Counted from the first letter of the stretch, positions 1 through 10,637 are shown. The stretch: DNA of 64,000 nt from Sabellastarte sp. h YS-2021 (GCA_964017235.1 OZ024936.1:35300040-35364039), one strand, 5' to 3'. Notes: generated from the letters alone by a model not told the origin. Program-made: numbers and translations.

Positions 1-572
1 TACACACAGTAGATCATATAGCTGATTTCTTCAAGATAGTTCATACAAAAGACATTTATGTGTACATAAGATTTTCTTTTGACAATGTATATTAGTGTAT
101 GTGAGATATATATAGATGGACTGTTAAACCCGTCTATTCTGTATAGGATTGTTATAATATAAGTATGAGGTATACAGATCTGTTCTGTTATAAAGACCAA
201 TTTGTCACAAAGCAGTTATTTTTTCTAACATTATGACTAACTGATATTTGTATAAAAGTAATATACTACTTACTACTCTAGAAAAATAATAATAAACTGC
301 TTACATATTGTAACCTTTCTGTTTGTATGTGTCCAGCTAGACCTTATAATATTCTCAAGACAATTAAATAAAAAATGTAAATGATATGTCATTGTTAACC
401 CTCCATTACCTTACTGGAAAGACAATATACTGCATTAGAACTGTAAATACTGAAGTATATTACATATATATCTATTAAACCTCTCTGATTGTAGCTTGGT
501 CATAAATTATTTTCACACTATTACTTTTCAGTTATAACTTACAGATCGATATCTAGTGTTCCATGGTTTGAA
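1..572. other. AT-rich non-coding stretch
   Basis: No reading frame, RNA gene or recognisable repeat is seen here. The sequence is AT-rich and directly follows, in minus-strand sense, the second RING frame that ends at 573. Confidence 0.5.
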
Positions 573-1061
573 TCAGTTGAGAGATTGAGGAACCTCTATC
601 CAATCACCTGGGGGAAGTTTGATCGGTCTCAGGAAAATGATTTCTGTTGACTCGTCCTCGATTTCCTCCTCACATATTGGGCAGAGAAGGGGAGATCCTC
701 TCGGTTTGGAGGTGGAGTAGGCAGAGCAGATAGTGCAATAGAAATGCCCACATTTTGTGGCAAATGCTTGAGCAAAACTGATTGGAAGCCCACAGGTGGT
801 GCAGGTCAGGTTGTTTTTCCTGTCCTCATAGAACTGTGGCCATGTTGGTGCTAGCATCTTCTCACCATCTGAGGGTGTAGTACTCATTAGGAATGAATAA
901 TAGAACGCCTTGATGAAATTTCTTGATGTCAAGGCATCAATCATTGACTGGTTGAAATTGGCGTGGATATATGTGGAGGTGGGGACCCATACAAAGAGCG
1001 AGCATTGGTGCAGTCTGGTAGCGCTGAAGAATCCTGGTTTTGCGAAGAGGTGGTCTCTCAA
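573..1061 (-). pseudogene. RING-finger protein fragment (second RING)
   Basis: This minus-strand frame encodes a C3HC4 RING finger: CxxC (CTTC), then CGH, CTIC and a final CPIC, followed by an acidic segment and a short proline-containing tail. RING domains bind two zinc ions and usually recruit E2 enzymes for ubiquitin transfer. The frame has no ATG at its 5' end. It continues in the same frame from the RING ORF at 1068-1358 and is separated from it by one TGA at 1068-1070, so both may be parts of one double-RING protein with a nonsense mutation. Internal ATG codons lie before the RING, so an independent short protein is possible. The context (93-bp repeats, PC4-like relic) suggests a viral origin, but a host pseudogene is also possible. 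Confidence 0.5.
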
Positions 1062-1067
1062 AACTGA

Positions 1068-1358
1068 TCAACAAATGGGGCATTTGGGTCTTTGTCTTCC
1101 CTCATCATTCCAATTCTTAACCAACTGACAGGCGCATGATGCGCAGAAATAATGAGCGCATGGGTTAGACAAAATTAGTTGTTCTCTCTGTAGGTTGTCT
1201 TTACAAATACAGCAGACTGCTTTTTCGAATTCTTCTACAAAGTACTTGGCAAAGTCTGGATATTTGTTCCTGAAATTACATAAGCAATAGACAAAATTGT
1301 ACATATCTTCAGTTATCGATTCTTGAAGGGTGGGTTGGAGGTGTGGACAGATTGACAA
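1068..1358 (-). pseudogene. RING-finger protein fragment (first RING), ends at in-frame TGA
   Basis: The frame holds a clear C3HC4 RING: CCIC, then CAH, FCASC and a terminal CPIC right at the stop codon. The first ATG is at 1302-1304; the frame opens further upstream to a TAG just before 1367. The TGA at 1068-1070 falls immediately after the last zinc-binding cysteine, and the same frame stays open into the second RING downstream. A 93-bp repeat array (1460-1785) lies about 100 bases upstream in the direction of transcription. Multi-RING gene families are known in large DNA viruses of molluscs. That link is inference, since no viral hallmark gene such as a polymerase or capsid gene is present. 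Confidence 0.5.
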
Positions 1359-1459
1359 AATGTTTACCTAATAGTTGAATGATAAGATTACAGGAGCTAC
1401 ACTTTGGTTATAGTCTCGGTTTATGTATCACTTTGGAAAAGCGTTTGAGTTTTGGGTAC

Positions 1460-1785
1460 CTAATATGACATTTATAATCCCCTTCTGCAGAGTGGGTCCT
1501 TATATATATCATAAAGTTAACTTGACACGCGAGTCCTTGCTTTGCGATTTGATAATTGGTCGACACTTGATCCCTCTTTTCCCCGAAACGCCTTACATAC
1601 TACAAGTGATTGTTTTGTCACGTGATGATCTAGTTTATTATTTGATGATAGGCTAACACTTGATATCTCTTTTTCCCCAAACACCTTATATACCACAACT
1701 ACTTCACATGTCACGTGATGAACTATATTGCGATTTGATGTTTGGTCAACACTTGAATCCTTTTTTTTTCAACCATTACAGATTG
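1460..1785. repeat. 93-bp tandem repeat array 1
   Basis: Three successive units start at about 1546, 1639 and 1732 (spacing 93 and 93), preceded by a partial unit. Each carries the core gatttgat, an imperfect gtcgacacttgatcc segment, a TATA-like ttatatacc or its variant, and cacgtgatga. The same unit, in the same orientation, recurs at 4575-4835. The array lies just upstream of the minus-strand RING frames. Confidence 0.8.
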
Positions 1786-1944
1786 TGATATTAATTACAG
1801 AAAATATCAAATATTATAAAACATACATTGGTGTAATTACGTTAAATTACAGTGTTCTGTAGTTTACCTTACATGTAGCTGTGAGAGAAGAAAAAAAAAT
1901 TACATGTCACATAGATCGGTTATATGAGAATGTTTTATACTTAC

Positions 1945-2160
1945 ATAATGAACTCAGGCAGCACCTCATTCAGCAGCGTTATGCAGTTGAAGGCTTGCTT
2001 GTAATTCTTGACCTCTATTAGTTGGATCAAATGCATGAAGGTCACCATGGAGGACGGTATGTGCAGTGGATAGTACACATCGTACCTGTTACCCATGAAT
2101 AGGTTCATCTCCATCTGTGCTAGCTCCATCCTTATTTTGATTATTAACCGTAGCCTTATT
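1945..2160 (-). CDS. possible internal exon of an unrecognised protein
   Basis: A minus-strand open segment is bounded by a strong acceptor (tttttgtttttag, ending at 2161) and a good donor (GTAAGTAT, starting at 1944). It reads through as about 71 residues rich in hydrophobic helix-forming residues, with no stop. The family was not recognised. The exon starts with one base completing a codon and ends in phase 2. No neighbouring exon with matching phase was found in the window, so it may belong to a host gene running off the left end or be a chance frame. In viral context it could also be a short intronless ORF, with its ATG at 2127-2129. Confidence 0.3.
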
Positions 2161-2595
2161 CTAAAAACAAAAATGAAGTAATATTCACCAGCTATTAATC
2201 ACTCAACCTTAGGTTTAGCCTGATAAAAGACTTGCTGCTTGCAAAGGTCTCAATCCAAACATGTTGAGATATTAATGAGAGATCAACATAGATTGGGGTT
2301 TTTTATAACCCCATGTTTCAAAGACACAAACAAAGATAGGTCTCAACTCGTGGATTTCCAGGACCCTAGATCAGACTGAGATTTCGCTACAAGTTCAAAC
2401 GCGTTGGTTGGAATCGACTTATTAACTAGTTCTACCTACATATTCTAGCTTATTCCTATGTTAGGGTTATATACATTTGTACATTTAAATTTTTTTAAAG
2501 AAAGTTAGACGTTATATTTAGCTTACAGTAACATTGACCTTTGGGATTTTTAAAAAAATTAAAAATTTTTTTTTTAATTTGATACGAGGAACTTC

Positions 2596-3315
2596 CTACA
2601 GAGGTATATCAAAATCTACCTCTCCCATAGGTGTTTTATCTGATTCACAGCATTCAGCACAAAATAATTTGCTATGTCCTGCTTGCTCAGGCTGCATTAA
2701 ACATGGAACATGTGTAAAAATTTCCATTCTCTCTGAATAGATTTTATTCGATATTTTAGTGAATTCATTCCATTCCCCACAACCCATTGTTATGCCACAC
2801 TTTGTGGGAAAATATTCCCCATTTCCACCCTTTCTCCACATTCGTATTGCTACAGTTTTGTACGGGCTATTGACAGACAGGTAGTAAGAGGCTCCGGTAT
2901 GAATTCTAGAGTTCAATCCATCTTCCCCTTTCAAAATTTTTTCAAGGGTGTGGTTTATAATTTTGACATTGTGAAGAATCATTACAAATCTGGATCTATT
3001 TAGCTTAACCCCCTCCTTTATCACCACCTTGCCGTCCCACTCTTTAATTTAGATGTGATCTATAACATCCCTTTCCCCATGAAATATTGCATATTTTTTT
3101 CCTCCTAGATGATAATTTTTTCTGAAAGGTTTGTTTCCTATAGCCCTGCATGATGTGGAGATATCAGTACATGGATGGCTGACTTCTCCTCCCCCTTCTA
3201 AATTCTGTGGTGTCATGAGCATGGACTTTTTCGCTTTAGAGAATTGCGATTGCTCGTTCTTCCTCTTCTTACTGTTGGAGATTTTCATTGGTGTGTTCAA
3301 GGTTGCTTCCGCCAT
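2596..3315 (-). pseudogene. tandem PC4-like (coactivator p15) protein with one in-frame stop
   Basis: The frame starts at ATG 3313-3315 with a lysine/serine-rich basic N-terminus (about residues 1-60). Two segments then resemble the PC4/Sub1 single-stranded-DNA-binding fold. The first has LGGKKYAIFHGE and, after the break, IKEWDGKVVI with a following GVKL. The second has VAIRMWRKGGNGEYFPTK followed by CGITM and EWNEF, matching the family pattern of IREYW, a short turn, KxGIxL and a Trp-containing helix. The C-terminus has a Cys/His cluster (C, H, CAECC) that could bind zinc. A single TAA at 3049-3051 interrupts the first domain, and the frame is otherwise open to 2596. PC4 proteins bind ssDNA and act in transcription and repair. 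Two copies in one chain is unusual. The domain call rests on motif reading only. Confidence 0.5.
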
Positions 3316-4199
3316 TATAACTTCTGACTGTTGTACCCACTAGCTGAGTGTTCTGGTAGAGCTCGTGGATTTTGTACTTGCTTCCAAAGAGTGTGGACTG
3401 CAGTTTATTCGTCGTTCTACCTCTAGAGAGGATTGGATGAGAGATTGTCAGATCTGTGTCATTTTTATAACAGTAGATAAGGGGGGAGACTATTGTTCAG
3501 AAAGGGGGCATAATCAGCATGATTTCTTTAATAAAAATTTTGGTTCAAACTTGTTATAATTTCGATTTTTTGTATAGATTAATAAATGGTTCATCTGATC
3601 GAAAGATCATGACCAGACTTAATTTCTGGGGAGGATTCTGTTTAAACAAATTTCGACCTGACTGTCAGTTTAAGTTGACAATAGTACATAGCTTTGGGTT
3701 TGGGGTATTATGGAGAGTTTGAAAAGACTTGGTGGTTATATTAGAATTACAATTGCTTCAGATTTCTTGAAAGTGTTTTGATGTAAATTTTGTAAGATCC
3801 TCCAACATATAGGGTTCTATACATACCAATAAGTGTGTGCTAGTGAAATCAAATATTATTGTTACTCAAATGTTGGTTTTGTATACAGATTGATTAAACA
3901 TACTGATGGGAGGTGGGTGGGTTGGGGCACATTACTCCGTTTGGGGTATGTGAGTTGTGGGTGCCTGGTTAGAGGTTTGATTGTTACAGGTGTTTGTGTT
4001 ATAACAAGTCAATGCAAGTCAAGGACGAAGGAGATAATGGAAGGTAATGTACCTTATGTGGGGTAGGACTGAGGTATTGTACTGATTTATAGTGCATGTG
4101 TCATTTATTTTATTTTATTGTATTTAAAGGTTAGGTAACAAAATTTCTACATGTACTACAGGTTTCTAAATAATACTATTACATTTATTATAAACAATG
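3316..4199. other. non-coding stretch
   Basis: Only short overlapping frames without recognisable motifs are present. The segment separates the PC4-like frame from the small ORF at 4200-4424. Confidence 0.4.
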
Positions 4200-4424
4200 C
4201 TATATACTATTTAACACATTATCTGTCTTTATGGCATCAGCATCTTCAAAAAGCATCAGCATCTTTTTAAAAGCATATCTGATTTGATGATTGTTCGACA
4301 ATGAAAATCCCCCCATGTCCGAGTTTGAGGATGGTTTAGCAGCTGGTTTAACAAAATCAGATTCTTTCATTGAGGAATCAGTCGAATCTGACTGTTCAGA
4401 ATTAAATCCGGTGTTAGAACACAT
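4200..4424 (-). CDS. small Ser/Asp-rich ORF (74 aa) with TATA box
   Basis: The 74-residue frame begins at ATG 4422-4424. It has a serine-, aspartate- and glutamate-rich first half and an amphipathic second half (around YAFKKMLMLFEDADAI). No family is recognised. A TATA-like tatataaat on the minus strand lies about 60 bases upstream of the ATG, and 93-bp repeat array 2 lies just beyond. The frame is short, so chance cannot be excluded; the promoter spacing is the main support. Confidence 0.35.
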   Translation of the reverse strand: MCSNTGFNSEQSDSTDSSMKESDFVKPAAKPSSNSDMGGFSLSNNHQIRYAFKKMLMLFEDADAIKTDNVLNSI

Positions 4425-4480
4425 TCTCGCTTATCGGTTTCCGAAAACTTTGTGAGAGGTTGTAATAAGTGTGTGAGTGG

Positions 4481-4490
4481 ATTTATATAG
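4481..4490 (-). promoter_or_regulatory. TATA-like box upstream of the 74-aa ORF
   Basis: Minus-strand ctatataaat lies about 57-66 bases upstream of the ATG at 4424, a spacing suited to a core promoter with a short leader. The AT-rich surroundings make chance occurrences likely. Confidence 0.35.
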
Positions 4491-4574
4491 TATGGCTTCT
4501 TGCAAGGATTTTAGCTGATACATCATTAATAAAAGCAAATTCATCATATTTCATATATATTGTAATTCGCAGAT

Positions 4575-4835
4575 ATGTCAGGTGATGAGCTTCTACCGAT
4601 TTGATGATAGGTGGACACTTGATCCCAGTTTTGCTGAAATTTCCTTATATACCATTTCAGTTACTGAGATTGTTTAGTGACCTAGTTTCAGATTTGATAA
4701 TTCGTCGACATTGGAACCCGCATATGCTTGAAATTGCTTATATAGTCTGCTGAGGTTGATCAGTCACATGATGACCTAGTTAGGGATTTGATAATTCGTC
4801 GACGTTGGATCCTGTTTTTTCTCAAAAAATGAGTA
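4575..4835. repeat. 93-bp tandem repeat array 2
   Basis: Three units start at about 4598, 4691 and 4785 (spacing 93 and 94). They share gatttgataattcgtcgac, a ttggaaccc/ttggatcc segment, a ttatata motif and a cacatgatga/tcaggtgatga segment with array 1. Orientation is the same as array 1, about 3 kb away. Confidence 0.8.
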
Positions 4836-5456
4836 GAGGTGTAAAACAAAACTAAAACTTCAAATTTAGAGATTTTCAGATTATCGTTGATATAATCGCG
4901 GTTAACTTTTATTATTTCAGTGGTATGGTATATGGTACTCCAGGTGAGATATTTGTCCATGTTTTAACATGCTCAAATATATCTACAAGTTGAGAGTGGT
5001 AAAGTTTGTGTTAGAGGACTTCAAAGACTGTTTCAAGGTTAATTCCATTGTACTGCAACATTCAATACCCTAGAGTGAACGTGGTTCAGGCAGATTTCTG
5101 TGAATGTAAAGATCTAGGGTCTTAAGGTTATATAAATAAACGAGTTGGGGCTGGATTATTTCATTTATTTTCAGACAGAAAGACTTACATAAGATTCTAT
5201 TCATTTGTTCTGGGTTTATGTTATGTTTAGTTTACAGTTGCTCTGTATACCTATAGATTCTTTCCAATATCTGCTAGTAAGATCTTGCCCGAGGAGAGAT
5301 TAAGACTCGTTCAGGTTAAAACCTGCATCTAATGCAGTGGTGGGAAAAGTAAATAACTAAATCCCTGTAAGAAAGGGAGAAAGTATACCTACCATGTTTT
5401 TAAATATATATTTTCCTCAAAGTTAAAATGCCAGCAAATGTCTTTCTTCCCATAGA
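4836..5456. other. non-coding stretch
   Basis: No coding or repeat structure was recognised beyond short chance frames. Confidence 0.4.
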
Positions 5457-5618
5457 TTAATCTTTGGTGGCTAGGGTGCCTTCCATTTCGAACCCGTGTC
5501 TCCTAGTGGTAGATTTCCCATCTAAATCTAACAGAAATCTCACATAGCCTGAGGGAAGACCGTCAACTAACTGAGCATTCACTACTCTCATTCCTCGATA
5601 ATTTCTATCCATCAAAAT
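5457..5618 (-). other. unrecognised open segment
   Basis: About 53 minus-strand codons are open, ending at TAA 5457-5459, with a plausible protein composition (for example GMRVVNAQLVDGLPSGYV). The segment lies directly 3' of the gag-like relic at 5625-6245, so it may be a retroelement piece. No family was recognised and no start is evident. Confidence 0.25.
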
Positions 5619-5624
5619 GGTGTC

Positions 5625-6245
5625 GTATGGTGATAATACTTACACTGGCAATAACATCTAGGGGAGAAGTAGTTGAACCACGATTGACAGCACTTTTCTT
5701 GCTACATTTAATTTTTAAAGAATCCCTAGTCTTTTTACCCAGGAGTTTGTTCCCTTTTTTAATATTTGACAATCTGTCACCTAGAACACTGAGCTGCTCA
5801 AGAATTTTCTTATTGATTTCATTTTGACTGACATCAATGACTATAGTACGAATCCTAAATTTTTAGGGGAAGAAACCTGAAACTGACTGTCAGAATGTTT
5901 TAACAATCCACCCAAAGCACGATCAGAATCACTTGTACTACCAGAATTATCTAGGGGCCACGGTGGCAGAGTGGTAACACTCTCGCCTCCCACCTCTGAG
6001 GCCGGAGTTCGGTTCCTGGAATGGCCTGAAGTGGGAAAGCTGGTAGTTGTTTGCCGTTGGTCAACAGTTTATAATACAGAATCCTGATGAACTGTATGTA
6101 CTAGTTTCCTCTGCCCTTCCAACTACCCGTCCTGATATGACCTGTAGAGTGTTGAAAGCGACGTAAAGCCCCAAATAAATAAATAAAACTACCAGAATTA
6201 TCAAAACAAGGAACTTGCCCAGCTGCAGGGTGGCTAGACCCCAAC
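5625..6245 (-). pseudogene. Ngaro-like ORF1 (gag-like) relic split by a SINE
   Basis: Minus-strand frames resemble the central part of ORF1 of elements A-C. An acidic Ser/Asp stretch (STSDSDRALGG) is followed by a short coiled-coil-like segment of the pattern INxxILxQLxxLxxRLxxI, then a lysine-rich stretch. At least one frameshift and stops are present. A plus-strand SINE (5952-6187) with a 15-bp target duplication interrupts it. The frame resumes on the far side of the SINE up to about 6245, where another repeat family begins. Confidence 0.5.
5937..6202 (+). mobile_element. tRNA-derived SINE with 15-bp target-site duplication
   Basis: The body (5952-6187) begins with a tRNA-like head: A-box-like tggcagagtgg, and a B-box-like ggagttcggttcc about 45 bases on. 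A tRNA-unrelated region and an (AAAT)n tail follow. The direct repeat actaccagaattatc flanks it at 5937-5951 and 6188-6202, showing insertion by target-primed reverse transcription. A second copy of the same family, on the minus strand, is at 16382-16614. Confidence 0.9.
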
Positions 6246-6620
6246 CTGTTTAACATGCAAAGATTTGCACATGCAAACAAGGAATATTTTCCGAACAAGA
6301 CTGTCAGTAATTGAACATCAAAGAACAGATTGTGACTAGCTACATGCCCCATAATGGGTCAATATGGATGCAAGGTCCACGTGAGTGTATTAAGCTTCTC
6401 TTACATCACATCGTATGTGTATAGACACGTAAGTATGCTGCAAATATTGTTGAAAAATACGAATTTAGCCTGGTATTGGGGTAGTAGAGATTTGCACGTG
6501 CAAACAAGGTGTATTCTAGCAACAGCATTGCCAATACTTGAACCTCAAGGAAGAATCTGCGACTAGCTACACGTTGCACAGGGGTTTATATACATGCAAG
6601 GTACACGTGAGTGTTCGGGG
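6210..6620 (-). repeat. copies of the fold-back repeat family
   Basis: Two adjacent partial copies (about 6210-6390 and 6391-6620) share agatttgcacgtgcaaac, ctgcaaatattgttgaaaaa, gactagctaca and a cacgtgagtgt segment. They match the cluster at 12257-13580, in the orientation of its 12797-13035 copy. Confidence 0.65.
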
Positions 6621-6953
6621 CCACATGAGGGTGTGGACTCGGTCAGTTCTGAAGAAGTTGGTTACTACTTTAAATTGCTTTAATTTGGTCACTACTTCAA
6701 ATTACTTTACTTTGTACCAACATACATGTGGCTGTTTCTGATTGGTCAGCCCTTTGGTTCTCGTCTGTAAACCCTTGTCATTCTTCCATTTTGAAGTTGG
6801 AGGCACATGGGCACACATCAAGAAAAATTTTTCTGAACGATTTCAACTTCAAGTGCAACTTTAAAAGAAGGCTGTCACATGTTTAAGTGGTTTTAAACTG
6901 AGTGGTTTTATAGTTTACTTTTTTATACATTTTATATTTATGCTGTGTGTATA

Positions 6954-8079
6954 ATGGCAGAGGCTGACAAATGGCATTATAACTTGCGTTCTGGTACTGA
7001 TACAGTACAACTCCACGTACAGATTCATATGTCAACTGATTCGGATTCTATGTCAAAAATTTCACAGAATGATCAGAATTCAGATTCAGATGATTCTATT
7101 GCGTCTGAGCTAGATTGTAGTGCAATTGTTGAAAGTTCCGATAGTGAATAAACTCCCGGCAAAGAAAATAAACAAAGTACGTCCAGTATTCAAAGTACTT
7201 TGTCTGCTGGAAATGCTTTGTCGGATATTGCCACTCAACAGACAATAAACGTTCAAAGTTTAGCACAGCTTTCATCTATCAGCGATAGATTAAATGTACT
7301 TGAAGACAAGAAAGTTAAGAAAGATTCAGATCCGAAAAAAAGAAGGGAGTTTCTAAAAAGAAGTCCAGTACTCAAGTTACCCCAGTCACACTGCCACAAA
7401 ATCAGTGCCCTCCATCCGGCATGCCAAGTTTACAATGTATTAGACAAGATGCATTCATTCAAAGTCAAGTGGATCAAAGACTGAGAGATTTGGCCCAAAA
7501 TACAACTGCAGGTACAAAAATTAAATCTCTTAGGGGTGGCCCTGTAGAGGTCTTGGTTTGGAACCAGGTTAAATGGCCACAAGAGTTTGTACTGTCCGGT
7601 TTTAAAAAGGGGAGAATTCAATACGATCAAGTCTCAGTAGTTCAATGGGTAGCTGGCTTCTGTTGGATCCTAAGAGAAGAGCAAGATCCCCAGGTCAAGG
7701 AGCACATGCTTGACTACTTGATTGCTCTTATGGAGGACTCCAATGACTTCTCTTGGGATGCGGCACGAGCCAGCCACGCAGTGCTTCTTTGTAGAAGGTG
7801 AAGACAAAAATTATACTGAAACTGAAAAATTAGATAGGATTAGGCGAGCAAATGCTCAGAAACATGTGGTCAATACTTCTGAGGAAGTTTCAAATTTTCA
7901 AAAGAAAACTAAAAGTAAGCTCCTACTACAACCAAGGCACATGCATGCATCAAAAGTCACGTGACACTGTCACTTACAGACACATTTGTGCTTACTGTTT
8001 TCAACAATCTGGCAAAGCTTACCCACATCCTGAACAAAATTGTAGAAACAAGACCAAGAAAATGACAAAAAGCGAGTAA
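6954..8079 (+). pseudogene. ORF1 (gag-like) of element A
   Basis: The start ATG at 6954 parallels element B, with a related N-terminal HYNLRS motif (YNLRS in B). An in-frame TAA occurs at 7149-7151. Frameshifts then move the frame near 7400, 7795 and 7915. Conserved blocks remain recognisable: the coiled-coil-like segment, the [10 protein letters not shown] block with the following [17 protein letters not shown], and the C-terminal Cys/His region (YYNQGTCMHQKS, HICAYC, HPEQNC). The Cys/His motif is thought to bind nucleic acid. Confidence 0.75.
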
Positions 8080-8089
8080 GACAGGGTGC

Positions 8090-10637
8090 GTTCGAACCTG
8101 CTCCCACCCGCAAGTTTGCTACTAAATCTTATTTCAATACAGAGTTTTCCTGTGGAAGGTTTGAATCAAATGCTTCAAAAGATCAAGCAATGTGTTGGTT
8201 TAAACAGTTTAAAGCTTTTGACAAAGTCAAGCCAAATAAATCTTATGCTCAGGCATTAGTTTCAAATATGAGTGGCAAGCTTTTGCCTACCCTCGGGCTG
8301 AGAGGAATCTTGGGTTACTGACAAACCAAAGATACGTTTAGTAGGCAATAACCAATGTTATAGCAGTGCTAATACTATTGCAAGTGCCCATAAGCCGAAT
8401 TATGTCATGTTTCCCAGCAAAAATCAGTCACAGCCCATTGGTAAGCACATGGCTGCAGATATGAATGGTTTTACACAAAGTTGTCAAAAATCTTGGCCGG
8501 GTGGCAGTGTGGCTGGGGGTGATACTAAAATGCTGGATATATTGTCAGAACAGGTTCCATGTTTTACAGCATTTGGATGCTATAGATACAGTTGTAGAAA
8601 TTACAAATGCATGCAAGACATGCATGGTTGCATAAATCAGCCCAGGTTGGCTATGCAAGTCAAAAATAAATTGGTGGAAAAAAACAAAAATTGGTTTTCT
8701 GATGGGGAATCTGAGAATGTATGCAACATGATATCTAACGCTGGACACACAACTGCCAGTCAAAACGCGCCCAAAGATTGTCTCAGTATGCACCAGCCTA
8801 TTAGACAACATATGCAAACCAGAAACTCAGAACCTCAATATTCAGACTCAAGCATGGAGTCTCTATCTAGTGTCGAGTATGATGCACCATATGACCATAT
8901 GTTCCACCAATCTGGCCTTTAACAAAATACTAAACATTTCAGGTTTTAACCTAAATCTGCTTCAAAAATTTATACAGGAGAGGTAGTGCAATGGGATGAT
9001 ATACCTCATGTACTTCAGGCTCACCAGTTAATCAGAGATAGTAAGCTTCAAAATTTTTTACATTGTCGCATACCTGTTCAGTCTGGTCTTAATATTAAAG
9101 CTTGGAGGCATTATCTATCCAGTTACTGGGACCAACAACTCTGTGATCTACTTGAGTTTGGATTCCCTTTAGATTTCAATAGAACTTGTCAATTATATTC
9201 TATTGAAGAGAACCACACTTCCGCTAACGAAAAGATGGATGACATTTCCAAATTTTTAGATGAAGAAATGCAATATGAAGCTATCCTAGGTCCATTTGAT
9301 ACTAAACTCATAGATATGCATATATCTCCATTGCTAGTTAGAGATAAGCAAAATTCTACCAGCAAAAGAACCATTATGTACTTGAGCTGGCCAAAAGGAG
9401 CTTCTGTCTATAATGGGGTGGCTAAAGATACATATATAGGTACTACATATGAGTTAAACTATCCTTCAGTTGATTTAATAACAAATTCCTTGCGTAATTT
9501 GGGACCTTCAACACAAATTTACAAAATTGATATCAGTAGAGCATTTAGGCAAATCAGAATCGATCCAGGTGACATAGATCTATTAGGTATCAAATTTCAA
9601 GATAAATATTTCATTGACAGATCGGTAGCTTTCGGACTTCGTCATGGTTTGTTAATTTTTCAACGTTGTATGGACGCCATTTGTTATATGGCCCAACATG
9701 GCTCCCATTATTGTTTAATTACATACATGACCTAATATATACTGGCCTGTCCTCTCAAATGGATGCTTCCTTCCAATTTTTGAGGAAACTATTGGAATTA
9801 GGACTAAATATCAGCATGAAGAAATTAGTTCCACCATCCACTGCAGTTACTTGCTTGGGTATTTTAGTGGATTCTGTACAAAAAACTATTTCCATCCCAA
9901 GTAAAAAATTGCAAGAAATAGTTCAGTTATGTGCAGATTGGAATTCCAAGACTTACTGTAGCAAAAGGGATCTTCAATCTCTACTTGGTTCCCTTCTTTA
10001 TGTTTCCAAATGTGTGAAACATTCCAGATTTTTTCTTAATAGAATGTTGCAGCTGTTAAGAGATAATGTGGACACAAGAAAAATATTACTTACTGCTGAA
10101 TTTAAAAGTGACCTAGCTTGGTTTAACGGTTTCCTCCGTCACTATAATGGGGTTACTTATTATGACCAATCATATTGCCATTCAGAAGTACATCTGGACG
10201 CTTGTCTCACTGGCCTAGGGGGTGCTTATGGCCCCATGGTATATGGCCTGCCCATTCCCAAAGGCTATCTCAATTACAATATTGCCCATTTAGAAATATT
10301 AAACATAATAGTAGCCCTCAAGGTCTGGGCTACCCGCTGGGCTAATCGATGAATACATATTCATTGTGACAACATGGTGGTAGTGGAGGTATTGAGCTCT
10401 GGAAGGGCTAGGGACCCTACTTTAGCTCTCATTGCTAGAAATATCTGGCCTATTTGTGCAATTTTTCACATACACATAGTAGTTGTATACATACCAGGTA
10501 AAAATAACATCTTGGCTGACCTCCTTTCTAGGTGGCAATTTACTGCAGATAACGGTAAAGACCTTGCCCATATACTTCCAGAACACAGTTGGATTCCAAC
10601 TCACCTGGATTTAACATTATTAAACTATAGAATATAA
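8090..10637 (+). pseudogene. reverse transcriptase-RNase H (ORF2) of element A
   Basis: A poorly conserved N-terminal region (about 8100-8920) leads to RT blocks at 8986-9735: LEFGFPLDFN, SKRTIM, and [13 protein letters not shown] (motif A). A frameshift near 9700 moves the frame, and the catalytic motif C reads YIHD instead of the YIDD of element B, so the second aspartate pair is broken. [16 protein letters not shown] and an RNase H domain follow (HLDACLTGLGG, HLEILNI, CDNMVVVEV, ADLLSRW), with another stop near 10350. ORF2 ends at TAA 10635-10637. Confidence 0.75.

Noticed and set aside
1460..1785. CRISPR-like array
   Set aside because: Units are contiguous 93-bp repeats without unique spacers, in an animal genome.
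5953..6025. Plus-strand tRNA gene
   Set aside because: A- and B-box-like sequence is present, but the stems do not close as a tRNA and it is the head of a SINE with an A-rich tail and target duplication.
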